Source of the DNA: Desulfobulbaceae bacterium
GTDB lineage: Bacteria; Desulfobacterota; Desulfobulbia; Desulfobulbales; Desulfobulbaceae
Assembly: GCA_012744275.1 (NCBI GenBank)
Contig: JAAYIE010000042.1
Span: 1 to 64,000, forward strand
Reading direction: 5' to 3'
Length of the DNA stretch: 64,000 nucleotides
The position numbers were made by a program, and so were the translations under genes. Position 1 is the stretch's first letter. Each line of letters opens with the position of its first letter. Below the pieces are notes generated by a model that worked only from the letters and a program-made list of their open reading frames with translations, was not told the DNA's origin and ran no database searches. This document shows, in pieces, positions 34,139-41,884 of the stretch.

Positions 34139-34621
34139 ATGAAACATACCCTTTCCATCCTCATGCGCAACAAACCAGGCGCGCTTTCCCGGGTGACCGG
34201 CCTGTTTAGCGGCCGCAGCTTCAACATCGAAAGCCTCAGTGTGGCCGAGACCCTGGATCCGGATTTTTCCTGCCTCACCCTGGTGACCAAGGGAGACGCG
34301 GCCATTATTGAGCAGATCACCAAACAGTTGCACAAGCTCATTGATGTAGTCACTTTAAGCAACATCAGCCAAGGCGAATATGTGGAGCGGGAAATGGTAC
34401 TCATCCGGATGAAGGCGGATGGCCACACTCGAGCTGAAGTGCTTAGGATAGTTGATATTTTCCGCGGCAAGGTCGTAGATGTGAGCCCCAACTCCTATGT
34501 CCTGGAAATCACGGGCTCTGAATCAAAGATCAATGCCGTGCTGGATATTCTTCGCCCCATTGGCATCAAGGAAATTGTCCGCACTGGAAAAATCGCCATG
34601 AAGCGGGCGGCAAAAAAATAA
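34139..34621 (+). CDS. ilvH: Acetolactate synthase small (regulatory) subunit
   Basis: A 160-residue protein with an N-terminal ACT domain (HTLSILMRNKPGALSRVTGLFSGR) that binds valine for feedback control. The C-terminal ALS_ss domain (about 80-160) includes MVLIRMKAD and EITGSESKINAVLDILRPIGIKEIVRTG. This is the full bacterial IlvH/IlvN length. It sits 76 bp after ilvB with an AAGGA ribosome site. It stabilises and regulates IlvB. Confidence 0.96.
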   Translation: MKHTLSILMRNKPGALSRVTGLFSGRSFNIESLSVAETLDPDFSCLTLVTKGDAAIIEQITKQLHKLIDVVTLSNISQGEYVEREMVLIRMKADGHTRAEVLRIVDIFRGKVVDVSPNSYVLEITGSESKINAVLDILRPIGIKEIVRTGKIAMKRAAKK

Positions 34622-34657
34622 ACTTGATAATTTAATCAAACTTTACTGGTTGGTGGC

Positions 34658-35314
34658 ATGCAAAATATCCAGATCCCCGTGGCCCTGGAAGGCGCACCCT
34701 TTTTGCTTTTCAGCGCTCTGTGCTCACTTATTTTCGCCCTGCTGGGCCTTATCTATCCTGCTCTGTTTTTTTTGGCCCTGACAGGCTTTGTTCTCTACTT
34801 CTTTCGCGATCCAGTTCGAGTTTTACCCACTGAGGCGAATGCGATTATCAGCCCTGCAGACGGCAAGGTGATTATAGTGCAAGAAGTTGAAGACACACGC
34901 TTTCTCGAAGAGCGGGTGCAGAAAGTCTCTATTTTTATGAATGTATTTAACGTGCATGTCAACCGTGCCCCCTTCAGCGGCACGGTTGAGCAGGTGCGTA
35001 TGCAGCCGGGGCGCTTTTACGCCGCAGATAAGGAAAAGGCGGAACTGCACAATGAATACTGTGCTCTCACCATCACCACTGCCGAAGGCATACGCTACGC
35101 CGTGGTACAGGTGGCCGGCCTGATTGCCCGACGCATTGTCTGCCGGGCGGAAGTCGGCGACAAACTCCGCACGGGTGAACGATACGGCCTCATCCGCTTT
35201 GGCTCACGGGTCGATTTGTACCTGCCTCTGCAGACCAAAATCACGGTGCGGGTCGGAGATAAAGTCAAGTCCGGCGAAAGCCTACTTGGCTACCTGCAAA
35301 AAACTACACAGTAA
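34658..35314 (+). CDS. psd: Phosphatidylserine decarboxylase (short form)
   Basis: A 218-residue protein of the short PSD type found outside enterics. Two N-terminal membrane segments (about 18-48) are followed by DPVRVLPTEANAIISPADGKV. FMNVFNVHVNRAPFSG is the family core. The Gly-Ser self-cleavage site that creates the pyruvoyl group lies in LIRFGSRVDLYLP. It decarboxylates phosphatidylserine to phosphatidylethanolamine in the inner membrane. It stands immediately before pssA, which makes its substrate. Confidence 0.95.
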   Translation: MQNIQIPVALEGAPFLLFSALCSLIFALLGLIYPALFFLALTGFVLYFFRDPVRVLPTEANAIISPADGKVIIVQEVEDTRFLEERVQKVSIFMNVFNVHVNRAPFSGTVEQVRMQPGRFYAADKEKAELHNEYCALTITTAEGIRYAVVQVAGLIARRIVCRAEVGDKLRTGERYGLIRFGSRVDLYLPLQTKITVRVGDKVKSGESLLGYLQKTTQ

Positions 35315-35348
35315 CAACAGCCTTTATTTTATTGCACGGAACTTGCTG

Positions 35349-36131
35349 ATGGAAACTCCAAGCCAGCCAACCACCCGTTTGTATCTTGTACCCTGCATGC
35401 TGACCATCAGCAGCCTGTTCAGCGGTTTTTACTCGATGATCGCCGCCATTAATGGTCATTTCCAAGCCGCGGCCATCGCCATCCTGGTAGCCGGAGTTTT
35501 TGACGCGCTGGACGGGCGAGTTGCCAGAATGACTGGCTCTACCTCCACCTTCGGTATGGAGCTTGACTCCCTTTGCGATATTGTTTCCTTCGGGGTTGCA
35601 CCGGGGCTCCTGGCCTATCTCTGGGCACTGACTCCATACGGCCGCTACGGCTGGCTGGCGGGTTTTCTGTACGTGGCCACTACTGCGCTACGCCTGGCCC
35701 GCTTCAACGTGCAAACCAGCAGCGAAGAATCGGATGGTAATTTCACCGGGTTGCCCTGCCCTGCCGCGGCCTGTATGATTGCCACAGCTGTACTTTTCAG
35801 TACGGTGGTGCTTAACAAAAGTGATCCTGTGCGACACATCTCGCTGTTGCTCCTAGTTTACCTGCTCTCCTATCTGATGATCTCTACCCACCGTTACCCC
35901 AGTTTCAAACACTTCGACATTCCCAAGGAAAAACGCTTTCATGCCTTTGCAGTCATGATTCTTCTGCTGGTCCTGCTCGCCAGCGAGCCCCACATTACCT
36001 TGGGTGTGGTTGCGCTCCTGTACGTTCTTTCCGGCCCGTCCATGGATATCTACAAACTCGTCCGTGGCAAAAGCAAAAAGCCCTGGAAATTTCGGAGGAC
36101 CACTCCTTCTGATCCAGACAACTCCGACTAA
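35349..36131 (+). CDS. pssA: CDP-diacylglycerol-serine O-phosphatidyltransferase
   Basis: A 260-residue membrane enzyme of the CDP-alcohol phosphotransferase family. The catalytic motif is seen as DALDGRVARMTGSTSTFG followed by ELDSLCDIVSFGVAP, matching D-G-x2-A-R-x8-G-x3-D-x3-D. Six or more hydrophobic helices surround it. It makes phosphatidylserine from CDP-diacylglycerol and serine. The open frame extends upstream to 35124 inside psd; the ATG at 35349 is chosen because METPSQPTTRLYLVPCMLT is the usual family N-terminus. Confidence 0.94.
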   Translation: METPSQPTTRLYLVPCMLTISSLFSGFYSMIAAINGHFQAAAIAILVAGVFDALDGRVARMTGSTSTFGMELDSLCDIVSFGVAPGLLAYLWALTPYGRYGWLAGFLYVATTALRLARFNVQTSSEESDGNFTGLPCPAAACMIATAVLFSTVVLNKSDPVRHISLLLLVYLLSYLMISTHRYPSFKHFDIPKEKRFHAFAVMILLLVLLASEPHITLGVVALLYVLSGPSMDIYKLVRGKSKKPWKFRRTTPSDPDNSD

Positions 36132-36141
36132 TAGAACACCC

Positions 36142-36732
36142 ATGCGCATTACCGGAGGACAAGCCAGGGGAAGGCGACTGCTTGGCCCCAAGGATGAACA
36201 ACGCTTTCTCCGCCCCACTTGTGACCGGGTGCGTGAAGCGCTGTTCAATATCCTGGGCCAACGCGTAAACGAAGCCATGGTACTGGATCTCTTTGCCGGC
36301 ACAGGCACTTGGGGTATCGAGGCACTCAGCCGGGGTGCTGCTGCAGTTGTATTCGTTGATGAATCCCCTGTGTCGGGTCGGCTCATAACCGCAAATGTGC
36401 GCGCTTGTCTGCCCCAGGCCCAGGCCGGCTTTGTCCGCATGCAGCTGAACGCCAGCAGCCATCTCGGGTTTCTGGGCAGGAAAATATCGGCGCCACACCT
36501 TTTTGACCTTGTCTTTCTAGACCCCCCCTACCAAAAAAACCTGGCACACCAGCTGCTGAAGGTGGTAGAAGAGGCCCACATCCTGGCTCCAGGCGCGTTG
36601 GTGGTTGCCGAGGAGCATCACAGCACCACCTTGCCTGTCCGTATTGGCTCCCTGCAGTCACTGGACAGGAGGCTGTACGGGGAAAGCGCCTTGTGGCTTT
36701 ACACCGTAAACAGCCAGTCAACCGGAACATGA
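36142..36732 (+). CDS. rsmD: 16S rRNA (guanine(966)-N2)-methyltransferase RsmD
   Basis: A 196-residue Rossmann methyltransferase. It starts MRITGGQARGRRL, the standard RsmD N-terminus, followed by RPTCDRVREALFNIL. The SAM motif is LDLFAGTGTWGIEALSRGA and the catalytic motif is FLDPPY. It methylates G966 of 16S rRNA. It lies 10 bp after pssA and 6 bp before coaD. rsmD-coaD is a widely conserved pair. The frame opens upstream at 36004, but that extension lies within pssA. Confidence 0.93.
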   Translation: MRITGGQARGRRLLGPKDEQRFLRPTCDRVREALFNILGQRVNEAMVLDLFAGTGTWGIEALSRGAAAVVFVDESPVSGRLITANVRACLPQAQAGFVRMQLNASSHLGFLGRKISAPHLFDLVFLDPPYQKNLAHQLLKVVEEAHILAPGALVVAEEHHSTTLPVRIGSLQSLDRRLYGESALWLYTVNSQSTGT

Positions 36733-36738
36733 CCGATC

Positions 36739-37263
36739 ATGGACGAATTCGACCTGCCCCTACCAGATTTAGCTCCCGGCGTAACACGCAGCGCCCTCTA
36801 TCCAGGCACCTTTGACCCGATTACTAACGGTCATTTGGAAATTATCCACCGAGGGCTCAGCCTGTTCGACAAAATCACAGTTATTGTAGCTCTGAACGTG
36901 AGCAAGACTCCACTCTTCAACCTGGAGGAGCGCTGCGAACTCCTGCAGGAATGCTTTAAGAATTTTAACGGCCGGGTCGCGGTCGATTATACCAGTGGTC
37001 TGATTGTGGATTACGCGGTGCAGAACAACATCTCCGCAATCATCCGTGGCCTACGCGCCATCTCCGACTTTGACTATGAATTCCAGCTGGCTCTGATGAA
37101 CCGAAGACTTGCGCCCTCGGTGGAAACTGTCTTTCTGATGACCGGTTTCAAATGGATCTATATCAGTTCAAGCGGTATCAAAAACGCGGCGCGCTTCCAG
37201 GGCAATATTTCAGGCTTGGTGCCGCCCCATGTCGAGGCCGCCCTGAAACGTAAATATAGCTGA
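36739..37263 (+). CDS. coaD: Phosphopantetheine adenylyltransferase
   Basis: A 174-residue nucleotidyltransferase, with about 15 residues extra at the N-terminus compared with most CoaD. ALYPGTFDPITNGHLEIIHRG holds the T/HxGH nucleotide-binding motif, and the C-terminal IYISSSGIKNAARF corresponds to the ISSTxVRE segment. It adenylates 4'-phosphopantetheine in CoA synthesis. Its TGA shares a base with the ATG of the Rieske gene, linking it translationally to the electron-transport pair. Confidence 0.94.
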   Translation: MDEFDLPLPDLAPGVTRSALYPGTFDPITNGHLEIIHRGLSLFDKITVIVALNVSKTPLFNLEERCELLQECFKNFNGRVAVDYTSGLIVDYAVQNNISAIIRGLRAISDFDYEFQLALMNRRLAPSVETVFLMTGFKWIYISSSGIKNAARFQGNISGLVPPHVEAALKRKYS

Positions 37264-37733
37264 TGGCCAATGGTGCTGTTCCGAAACATCAATGCAGCAA
37301 GCATACTGCACCGACTGTGAATACCAGTCGGCGGAACCTACTGCGCAGTTGGGCAAAATGGGCAGTCGCTATAGGTTCCACTTTTTTTCTCTATCCCCTC
37401 GTCCGCTTTACCTCCTTTCAGGTGCCGCGCAAACCGTTGCTGGTGGAAGTACCCGCCCCCCTGCCGCTGAGCGGCGTGCATGCCGGTCAGGATTTTCTGC
37501 TCTTTGTCAGGGGCAGCGACGCCTGGGCGGTTTCACGCACCTGCACCCACTTGGGTTGCCGCATCAACTACCTGGAAGATAAAGAACTGATTGAATGCCC
37601 CTGCCACCAGAGCCGTTTTACCCGGGAAGGGCGACTGATCACCGGGCCAGCCGACAAGGATTTGCCCAGATTCCCTGTTAGCCTGAAAACAGGCGCAGAC
37701 GGAGCCGTTAACGCATATATCGTGGAGATGTAA
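37263..37733 (+). CDS. Rieske [2Fe-2S] protein, Tat-targeted
   Basis: A 156-residue Rieske subunit. The N-terminus carries a twin-arginine signal/anchor, TSRRNLLRSWAKWAVAIGSTFFL. The cluster boxes are CTHLGC (94-99) and CPCHQS (112-117). Ligands by family rule are Cys94, His96, Cys112 and His115, with Cys99-Cys114 as the disulfide. It would pass electrons from quinol to a c-type cytochrome outside the inner membrane. Cytochrome b follows 2 bp downstream, so the two make a minimal bc/b6f-type complex. No cytochrome c1 gene adjoins it, so the electron acceptor is unknown. Confidence 0.93.
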   Translation: MANGAVPKHQCSKHTAPTVNTSRRNLLRSWAKWAVAIGSTFFLYPLVRFTSFQVPRKPLLVEVPAPLPLSGVHAGQDFLLFVRGSDAWAVSRTCTHLGCRINYLEDKELIECPCHQSRFTREGRLITGPADKDLPRFPVSLKTGADGAVNAYIVEM

Positions 37734-37735
37734 GA

Positions 37736-38602
37736 ATGCTTCACGCCATACGCACACACAGTTTGCGTTGTGTTGCTCTGGTGCGCGATCACCGCTGGGG
37801 CGGAGCAGCACTGATCAGCCTGTATCTGTCGATTGTCTCGGGCATAGTCGTGGCTCTTCACTATGAGCACAGCGAGGCGTTCTACTCGCTGACCACCATT
37901 GAGTTGGTTGTACCCTACGGAGCGTTCTGGCGATCATTACACTACTACTCCAGCCAGCTTTTCTTTCTGCTGCTCCTCCTCCACCTGGTCACAGTACTGT
38001 GGAAAAAAACAGTGGATATGGATCGGAGCGCGTGGATCCGCCTCTGCCTCAGTCTGCCCAGTACAGTATTGCTTCTGTTTACCGGCTATGTGCTCAGGGG
38101 AGACGCCACCGGCGAGGCCGCAGGCATGATCGCCGAGCATATTTGTCTCTCGATCCCCCAGCTGGGCAGTGCGATCAATGCCCTTCTCTTTGACCTTGCC
38201 GCAAGCGGCATACGCAAGGTGTATGTGCACCATGTGATTGGCCTGGTGGTGCTCGGCGGTATCACAACGTGGCCGCATCTGCGCAAGTACCGGGCTGCCT
38301 GGCGTAACCACTTGATGCTTATCCTGATCACCCTGCTGTTGTCGGCAGCCCTCCATGCACCCATCGAGGCCAGCCGTTTTGGCCTGCTTTTTATCGCTGG
38401 CCCCTGGTTTTTTCTGGGTTTGCAGGAATTACTCCGCTTTCTGCCCACCTTTGTTGCCGGTATCCTCATCCCGCTGATACCGATCGTGCTGCTATGCTCT
38501 CTGCCTCAACAGGACAAATGGAGAAAGCTGTTTTTTATTCTCCTTCTGCTTTGGCTCGGGGCCTACGCCTGGTTCAGTTGGATGTGCCTACAGCGCATCT
38601 GA
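37736..38602 (+). CDS. Cytochrome b subunit of a Rieske/cytochrome b complex
   Basis: A 288-residue membrane protein. Two histidine pairs fit two b hemes: His69/His83 (14 apart) and His166/His181 (15 apart). The 14/15 spacing is that of cytochrome b6 rather than mitochondrial-type cytochrome b (14/14). FTGYVLRGD and a Pro-containing helix lie between the pairs. The remaining roughly 100 residues carry three to four hydrophobic helices, perhaps standing in for subunit IV, but I see no clear PEWY motif. With the Rieske protein it should oxidise menaquinol. Confidence 0.85.
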   Translation: MLHAIRTHSLRCVALVRDHRWGGAALISLYLSIVSGIVVALHYEHSEAFYSLTTIELVVPYGAFWRSLHYYSSQLFFLLLLLHLVTVLWKKTVDMDRSAWIRLCLSLPSTVLLLFTGYVLRGDATGEAAGMIAEHICLSIPQLGSAINALLFDLAASGIRKVYVHHVIGLVVLGGITTWPHLRKYRAAWRNHLMLILITLLLSAALHAPIEASRFGLLFIAGPWFFLGLQELLRFLPTFVAGILIPLIPIVLLCSLPQQDKWRKLFFILLLLWLGAYAWFSWMCLQRI

Positions 38603-39058
38603 GCATGCGTCGTTTATTCTGTACACTATGTCTCGCACACACTGTGCTGTGATGGTGTGGTGAAATTCCTCCTGGGTAATGCACTATCAGAGCAGAAAAT
38701 CTTGAGGAAGTTACGAGAGGTTGCACAGCTACGTCTACAGGACGCTTAGGAACCTACGACCGGACCCAATAAAACAGCCCTTTGATATGGTCGTGGATTC
38801 AGGTATAGTCCAAGCCTGTCCGATCAGGATGGACCTTTCTGTCGACCCTATTCAAGGCGCCGTGTGCAGATTTTTTAAACCACTCCTGCTCCCAGATCAC
38901 AATGATACTGGAAGAAGACTCAGGTGCAGTTCGGGTTGCATGCAGCAGGACATGCTGGCATGCCCTGCGTGTGCTTACCAATACCAGCAGCGTTAGTGCT
39001 TTGCAGGTTGGATTGGGTAACATGCACTCGGCGCTGGGAACTGAAACAACTCTAGTCC
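38603..39058. other. Intergenic region after the cytochrome b gene
   Basis: About 455 bp. A 91-residue plus-strand frame (38721-38996) shows no motif and no ribosome site. I find no terminator hairpin, tRNA or repeat. It should hold the promoter for the VanZ-domain gene. Confidence 0.4.
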
Positions 39059-40006
39059 ATGACTGTACGACGTATTCTTGCCTGCTGGCCAATTCTTCTG
39101 CTCATTGGCCTGCCTTTCTTTTTCATGGGGGGGCCGGGTTTTCACTCCGCCCGCTCCTTTGTCCACTTGTGGAATCTGGGCCACATTCTTTACTTCGCCC
39201 TGTTTGCCCTCTGGCTACTGCGCCTGGCACCGCTACAACATGCACATCTAACTACAGGTTATCGACTTATAATCCTTTTTTTCTGTCCCTTGCTCATTGG
39301 GGCAGCCATAGAGTATTTGCAGTATCTGACCAACGGACGCTCCCCTAGTCTGGGAGATATACTCCGCAATCAGCTCGGCGTGAGTCTCGCGCTGCTTTTT
39401 CAAAAATGGTCGCAATACCAGGGTGGCCTGCAGCGCTTACTCCTCTTGCTGCTGCGGGGGCTAGTTTTGCTGCTGGCATGTGTAGCGCTGCTTCCTCTGC
39501 TCATCGCCCTATGGGATGAACACCAGGCAAGGCGTCAGTTTCCTCTTCTGGCCGACTTTGAATCGCCCCATGAGCTGAGCCGCTGGCTGTATCCCCGACA
39601 ATTACGACAAGAAGGTCAAATCGTGCGTCATGGCCGAAAGGCTGCCAGGGTGCAGCTTTCGACCGCCAAATATTCAGGCATTGCTCTCTTTCATTTTCCC
39701 AAGGACTGGCGGGGATACCGTCAACTTCATTTCAGTGTGTATAATCCACTGCAGGTGCCGCTTGAACTCAACTGTCGCATTCATGACATGGCGCATCAAC
39801 GTCGTTACGGTCCTTATGAAGATCGTTTCAATATGCTATTCTTATTGCGCCCGGGCTGGAATGATCTAAGCGTCTCCCTGCAGCAGGTTGCTGCTGCCCC
39901 AAGGGGGCGAGCCATGGACATGGCCAACATTACAGGATTCGGCTTATTCGTTGTGGAGCAAAAAGAGGCCATTGCCATATTTTTAGATCATGTCTACCTG
40001 AGATAA
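39059..40006 (+). CDS. VanZ-domain membrane protein with C-terminal beta-sandwich domain
   Basis: 315 residues. The N-terminal VanZ-like domain (1-120) has four hydrophobic helices, with NLGHILYFALFALWLL and GAAIEYLQYLTNGRSPSLGDILRNQLG containing the family E-x-Q and D-x3-N residues. A fifth helix (about 127-150) leads to an outside domain (about 165-315). This domain has the look of a CIA30/carbohydrate-binding beta-sandwich (ADFESPHELSRWL at its start, GWNDLSVSLQQV, ANITGFGLFVV, FLDHVYLR at its end). VanZ is linked to teicoplanin tolerance in enterococci, but the function of most VanZ-like proteins is unknown. Confidence 0.8.
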   Translation: MTVRRILACWPILLLIGLPFFFMGGPGFHSARSFVHLWNLGHILYFALFALWLLRLAPLQHAHLTTGYRLIILFFCPLLIGAAIEYLQYLTNGRSPSLGDILRNQLGVSLALLFQKWSQYQGGLQRLLLLLLRGLVLLLACVALLPLLIALWDEHQARRQFPLLADFESPHELSRWLYPRQLRQEGQIVRHGRKAARVQLSTAKYSGIALFHFPKDWRGYRQLHFSVYNPLQVPLELNCRIHDMAHQRRYGPYEDRFNMLFLLRPGWNDLSVSLQQVAAAPRGRAMDMANITGFGLFVVEQKEAIAIFLDHVYLR

Positions 40007-40168
40007 CCACGATGTTTCAGTGTATTAATCCATTTTATCCTTTTCGGTAAACAGACAGGTGTGCCGATGATAATGCCACTGAATACGTTGCTTTTTTCCA
40101 CGCTACCTCTTATGATAATTCGATTATGGTCTTTCTTTTTCGCTTAAACACTGTAACTGGAGGTTCCA

Positions 40169-40348
40169 ATGGCACAGAAGAAAAGTAGCACATGTCCGAC
40201 CTGCATGGGAAAGGGAGTCATTGAAGGCGTATGTGAAACCAGCCCCGAATGGGACGGTGCCGCCAATGAACAAAGTGACGGCGGTAGAATTTGTACCCCG
40301 GACGATAAATGTCCGACCTGCAAGGGCACCGGCAAGGTTGAAGGATAA
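40169..40348 (+). CDS. 59-residue protein with two DnaJ-type CxxCxGxG zinc motifs
   Basis: A short gene with an excellent ribosome site (GGAGG, 5 nt before the ATG). The product is 59 residues. CPTCMGKGVIEG (9-20) and CPTCKGTGKVEG (48-59) are paired CxxCxGxG repeats like those of the DnaJ central domain and should bind one zinc. Two further cysteines (22 and 42) flank a hydrophilic linker. There is no J-domain. A strong terminator 250 bp downstream would end its transcript. Its function is unknown; a small chaperone-like or RNA-binding role is speculation. Confidence 0.8.
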   Translation: MAQKKSSTCPTCMGKGVIEGVCETSPEWDGAANEQSDGGRICTPDDKCPTCKGTGKVEG

Positions 40349-40769
40349 TTCCAGCTCCAGATCAAAGCAGCCATCAGGGAGGCAAAAAATACGCCCCAAG
40401 TGTATCAAGTCGTTCGGAGAACGATTACCAAGCCAGCGCCTAAGAGCACTTATACACAATATGGAATTGGAATAAGACGGCCTGCGCATGCCAGGCACGC
40501 GTAGCCTGATTGCGAGAACAACAAGCCCTTCTCGCTCCTCTTTCACCAAGAGTCGCACACAGCAAGCCTGTAGAGTCGGGGCGTTACACAAAAATGGCAT
40601 CTTTACCCGCAGCCGATATGGCGATACGGGTAAAGATGCCGTTTTTTTATGGAACAATGCCATCCAGCGGCTTATCAGTTTCAGATCACATCAATACCGA
40701 GAAGGCAAAACTAATGCGGCACAGCCATGCATACAAGTACTTGGAGAAATATCCACGCATAGCCACAGA
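40349..40769. other. Region between the zinc-motif gene and gap
   Basis: About 420 bp between gene 3' ends. It contains the bidirectional terminator at 40590-40650. Overlapping frames of about 100 residues are present but look non-coding: no motif, and both strands are equally open. Confidence 0.5.
40590..40650. terminator. Strong bidirectional terminator
   Basis: A perfect 14-bp stem: GGCATCTTTACCCG (40596-40609) pairs with its complement at 40627-40640. An inner GCC/GGC pairing lies in the loop. On the plus strand GTTTTTTTAT follows; on the minus strand ATTTTTG follows. It separates the plus-strand zinc-motif gene from minus-strand gap. Confidence 0.9.
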
Positions 40770-41774
40770 TTATAGCAGCTTGTTGGCATCCATGTGCAAC
40801 ACCAGATCAAGCATACGGTTCGAGTAGCCCCACTCATTGTCATACCAGCTCATCACCTTCACAGAAGTACCCAGAACACGCGTGCAGGACCCGTCCACCA
40901 CGGAAGAATGCGCATCACCCTGAAAGTCGATCGACACTAAGGGCTCGTCCGTGTAACCCAGATAGCGGTTACTGGCCGCAGCAAGCACCTTGTTCACCTC
41001 ATCCACGCTGGTTTCCCTTTCTACCTCAATGACCACGTCCACCAAGGACACATTCGGTGTAGGCACCCGTACCGCCAGTCCGTCGAACTTATTCTTCAAA
41101 TCAGGCAATACCAGAGATACAGCTGCTGCTGCTCCAGTCTTGGTCGGAATCATGGAAAGTGCAGCGGCACGTGCCCGGCGTAAATCCGAATGGGGGGCAT
41201 CTATCAGTCGCTGATCACCGGTGTAGGAGTGGATAGTGGTCATCAGACCCCGTTTGATGCCGAAGTTATTCAGAATAACCTGGGCCACTGGCGCCAGACA
41301 GTTAGTGGTGCAGGAGGCGTTGGACACTACATGATGTTCCGTGGGGCTATACTCATCCTCATTGACCCCCATGACAATAGTTTTAACCCCGCCCTTGGCC
41401 GGAGCAGAAATGATGACTTTGGCAGCCCCGGCATCAATGTGTGCTTTTGCTTTCTCATGATCAGTGAATAGCCCTGTACATTCAAGCACATATTCAGCAC
41501 CAAAATTCGACCATGGAATTTCCAGCGGGTTTCGGTGGCTGGTAATGGGAATTTCTCTCCCATCCACCACCAGACCGTTTGCTCCAGCTTTAATGTCTTG
41601 GGCAGCACGGCCCATAACGGAATCATACTTCAAGAGCTGGGCGATGGTCTTGACATCGGTCAGATCATTGATGCCAACCACTTCAACATCAGCAAAGGCG
41701 GGATCGCAACTGAGTGCACGGAAAATATTCCTGCCAATACGACCAAAGCCGTTAATACCAATTTTAACAGACAT
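40770..41774 (-). CDS. gap: Glyceraldehyde-3-phosphate dehydrogenase, type I
   Basis: 334 residues, normal length. The NAD site is IGINGFGRIGRNIFRA at the N-terminus. The catalytic cysteine motif is SNASCTTNCLAPV near residue 153. GDQRLIDAPHSDLRRARAAALSMIPTKTGAA and WYDNEWGYSNRMLDL complete the family. It interconverts glyceraldehyde-3-phosphate and 1,3-bisphosphoglycerate. AAGGAG precedes the ATG by about 10 nt. It is monocistronic, bounded by the bidirectional terminator. Confidence 0.97.
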   Translation of the reverse strand: MSVKIGINGFGRIGRNIFRALSCDPAFADVEVVGINDLTDVKTIAQLLKYDSVMGRAAQDIKAGANGLVVDGREIPITSHRNPLEIPWSNFGAEYVLECTGLFTDHEKAKAHIDAGAAKVIISAPAKGGVKTIVMGVNEDEYSPTEHHVVSNASCTTNCLAPVAQVILNNFGIKRGLMTTIHSYTGDQRLIDAPHSDLRRARAAALSMIPTKTGAAAAVSLVLPDLKNKFDGLAVRVPTPNVSLVDVVIEVERETSVDEVNKVLAAASNRYLGYTDEPLVSIDFQGDAHSSVVDGSCTRVLGTSVKVMSWYDNEWGYSNRMLDLVLHMDANKLL

Positions 41775-41884
41775 GACACAATGCTCCTTTAGGATAAAAA
41801 TCGTATGAAGTGCTCACTGGCACCAATGTATACAAACTGATGTACATGTGCAGATTACACAACACAAGTAGAGTTGGTTAGAAT

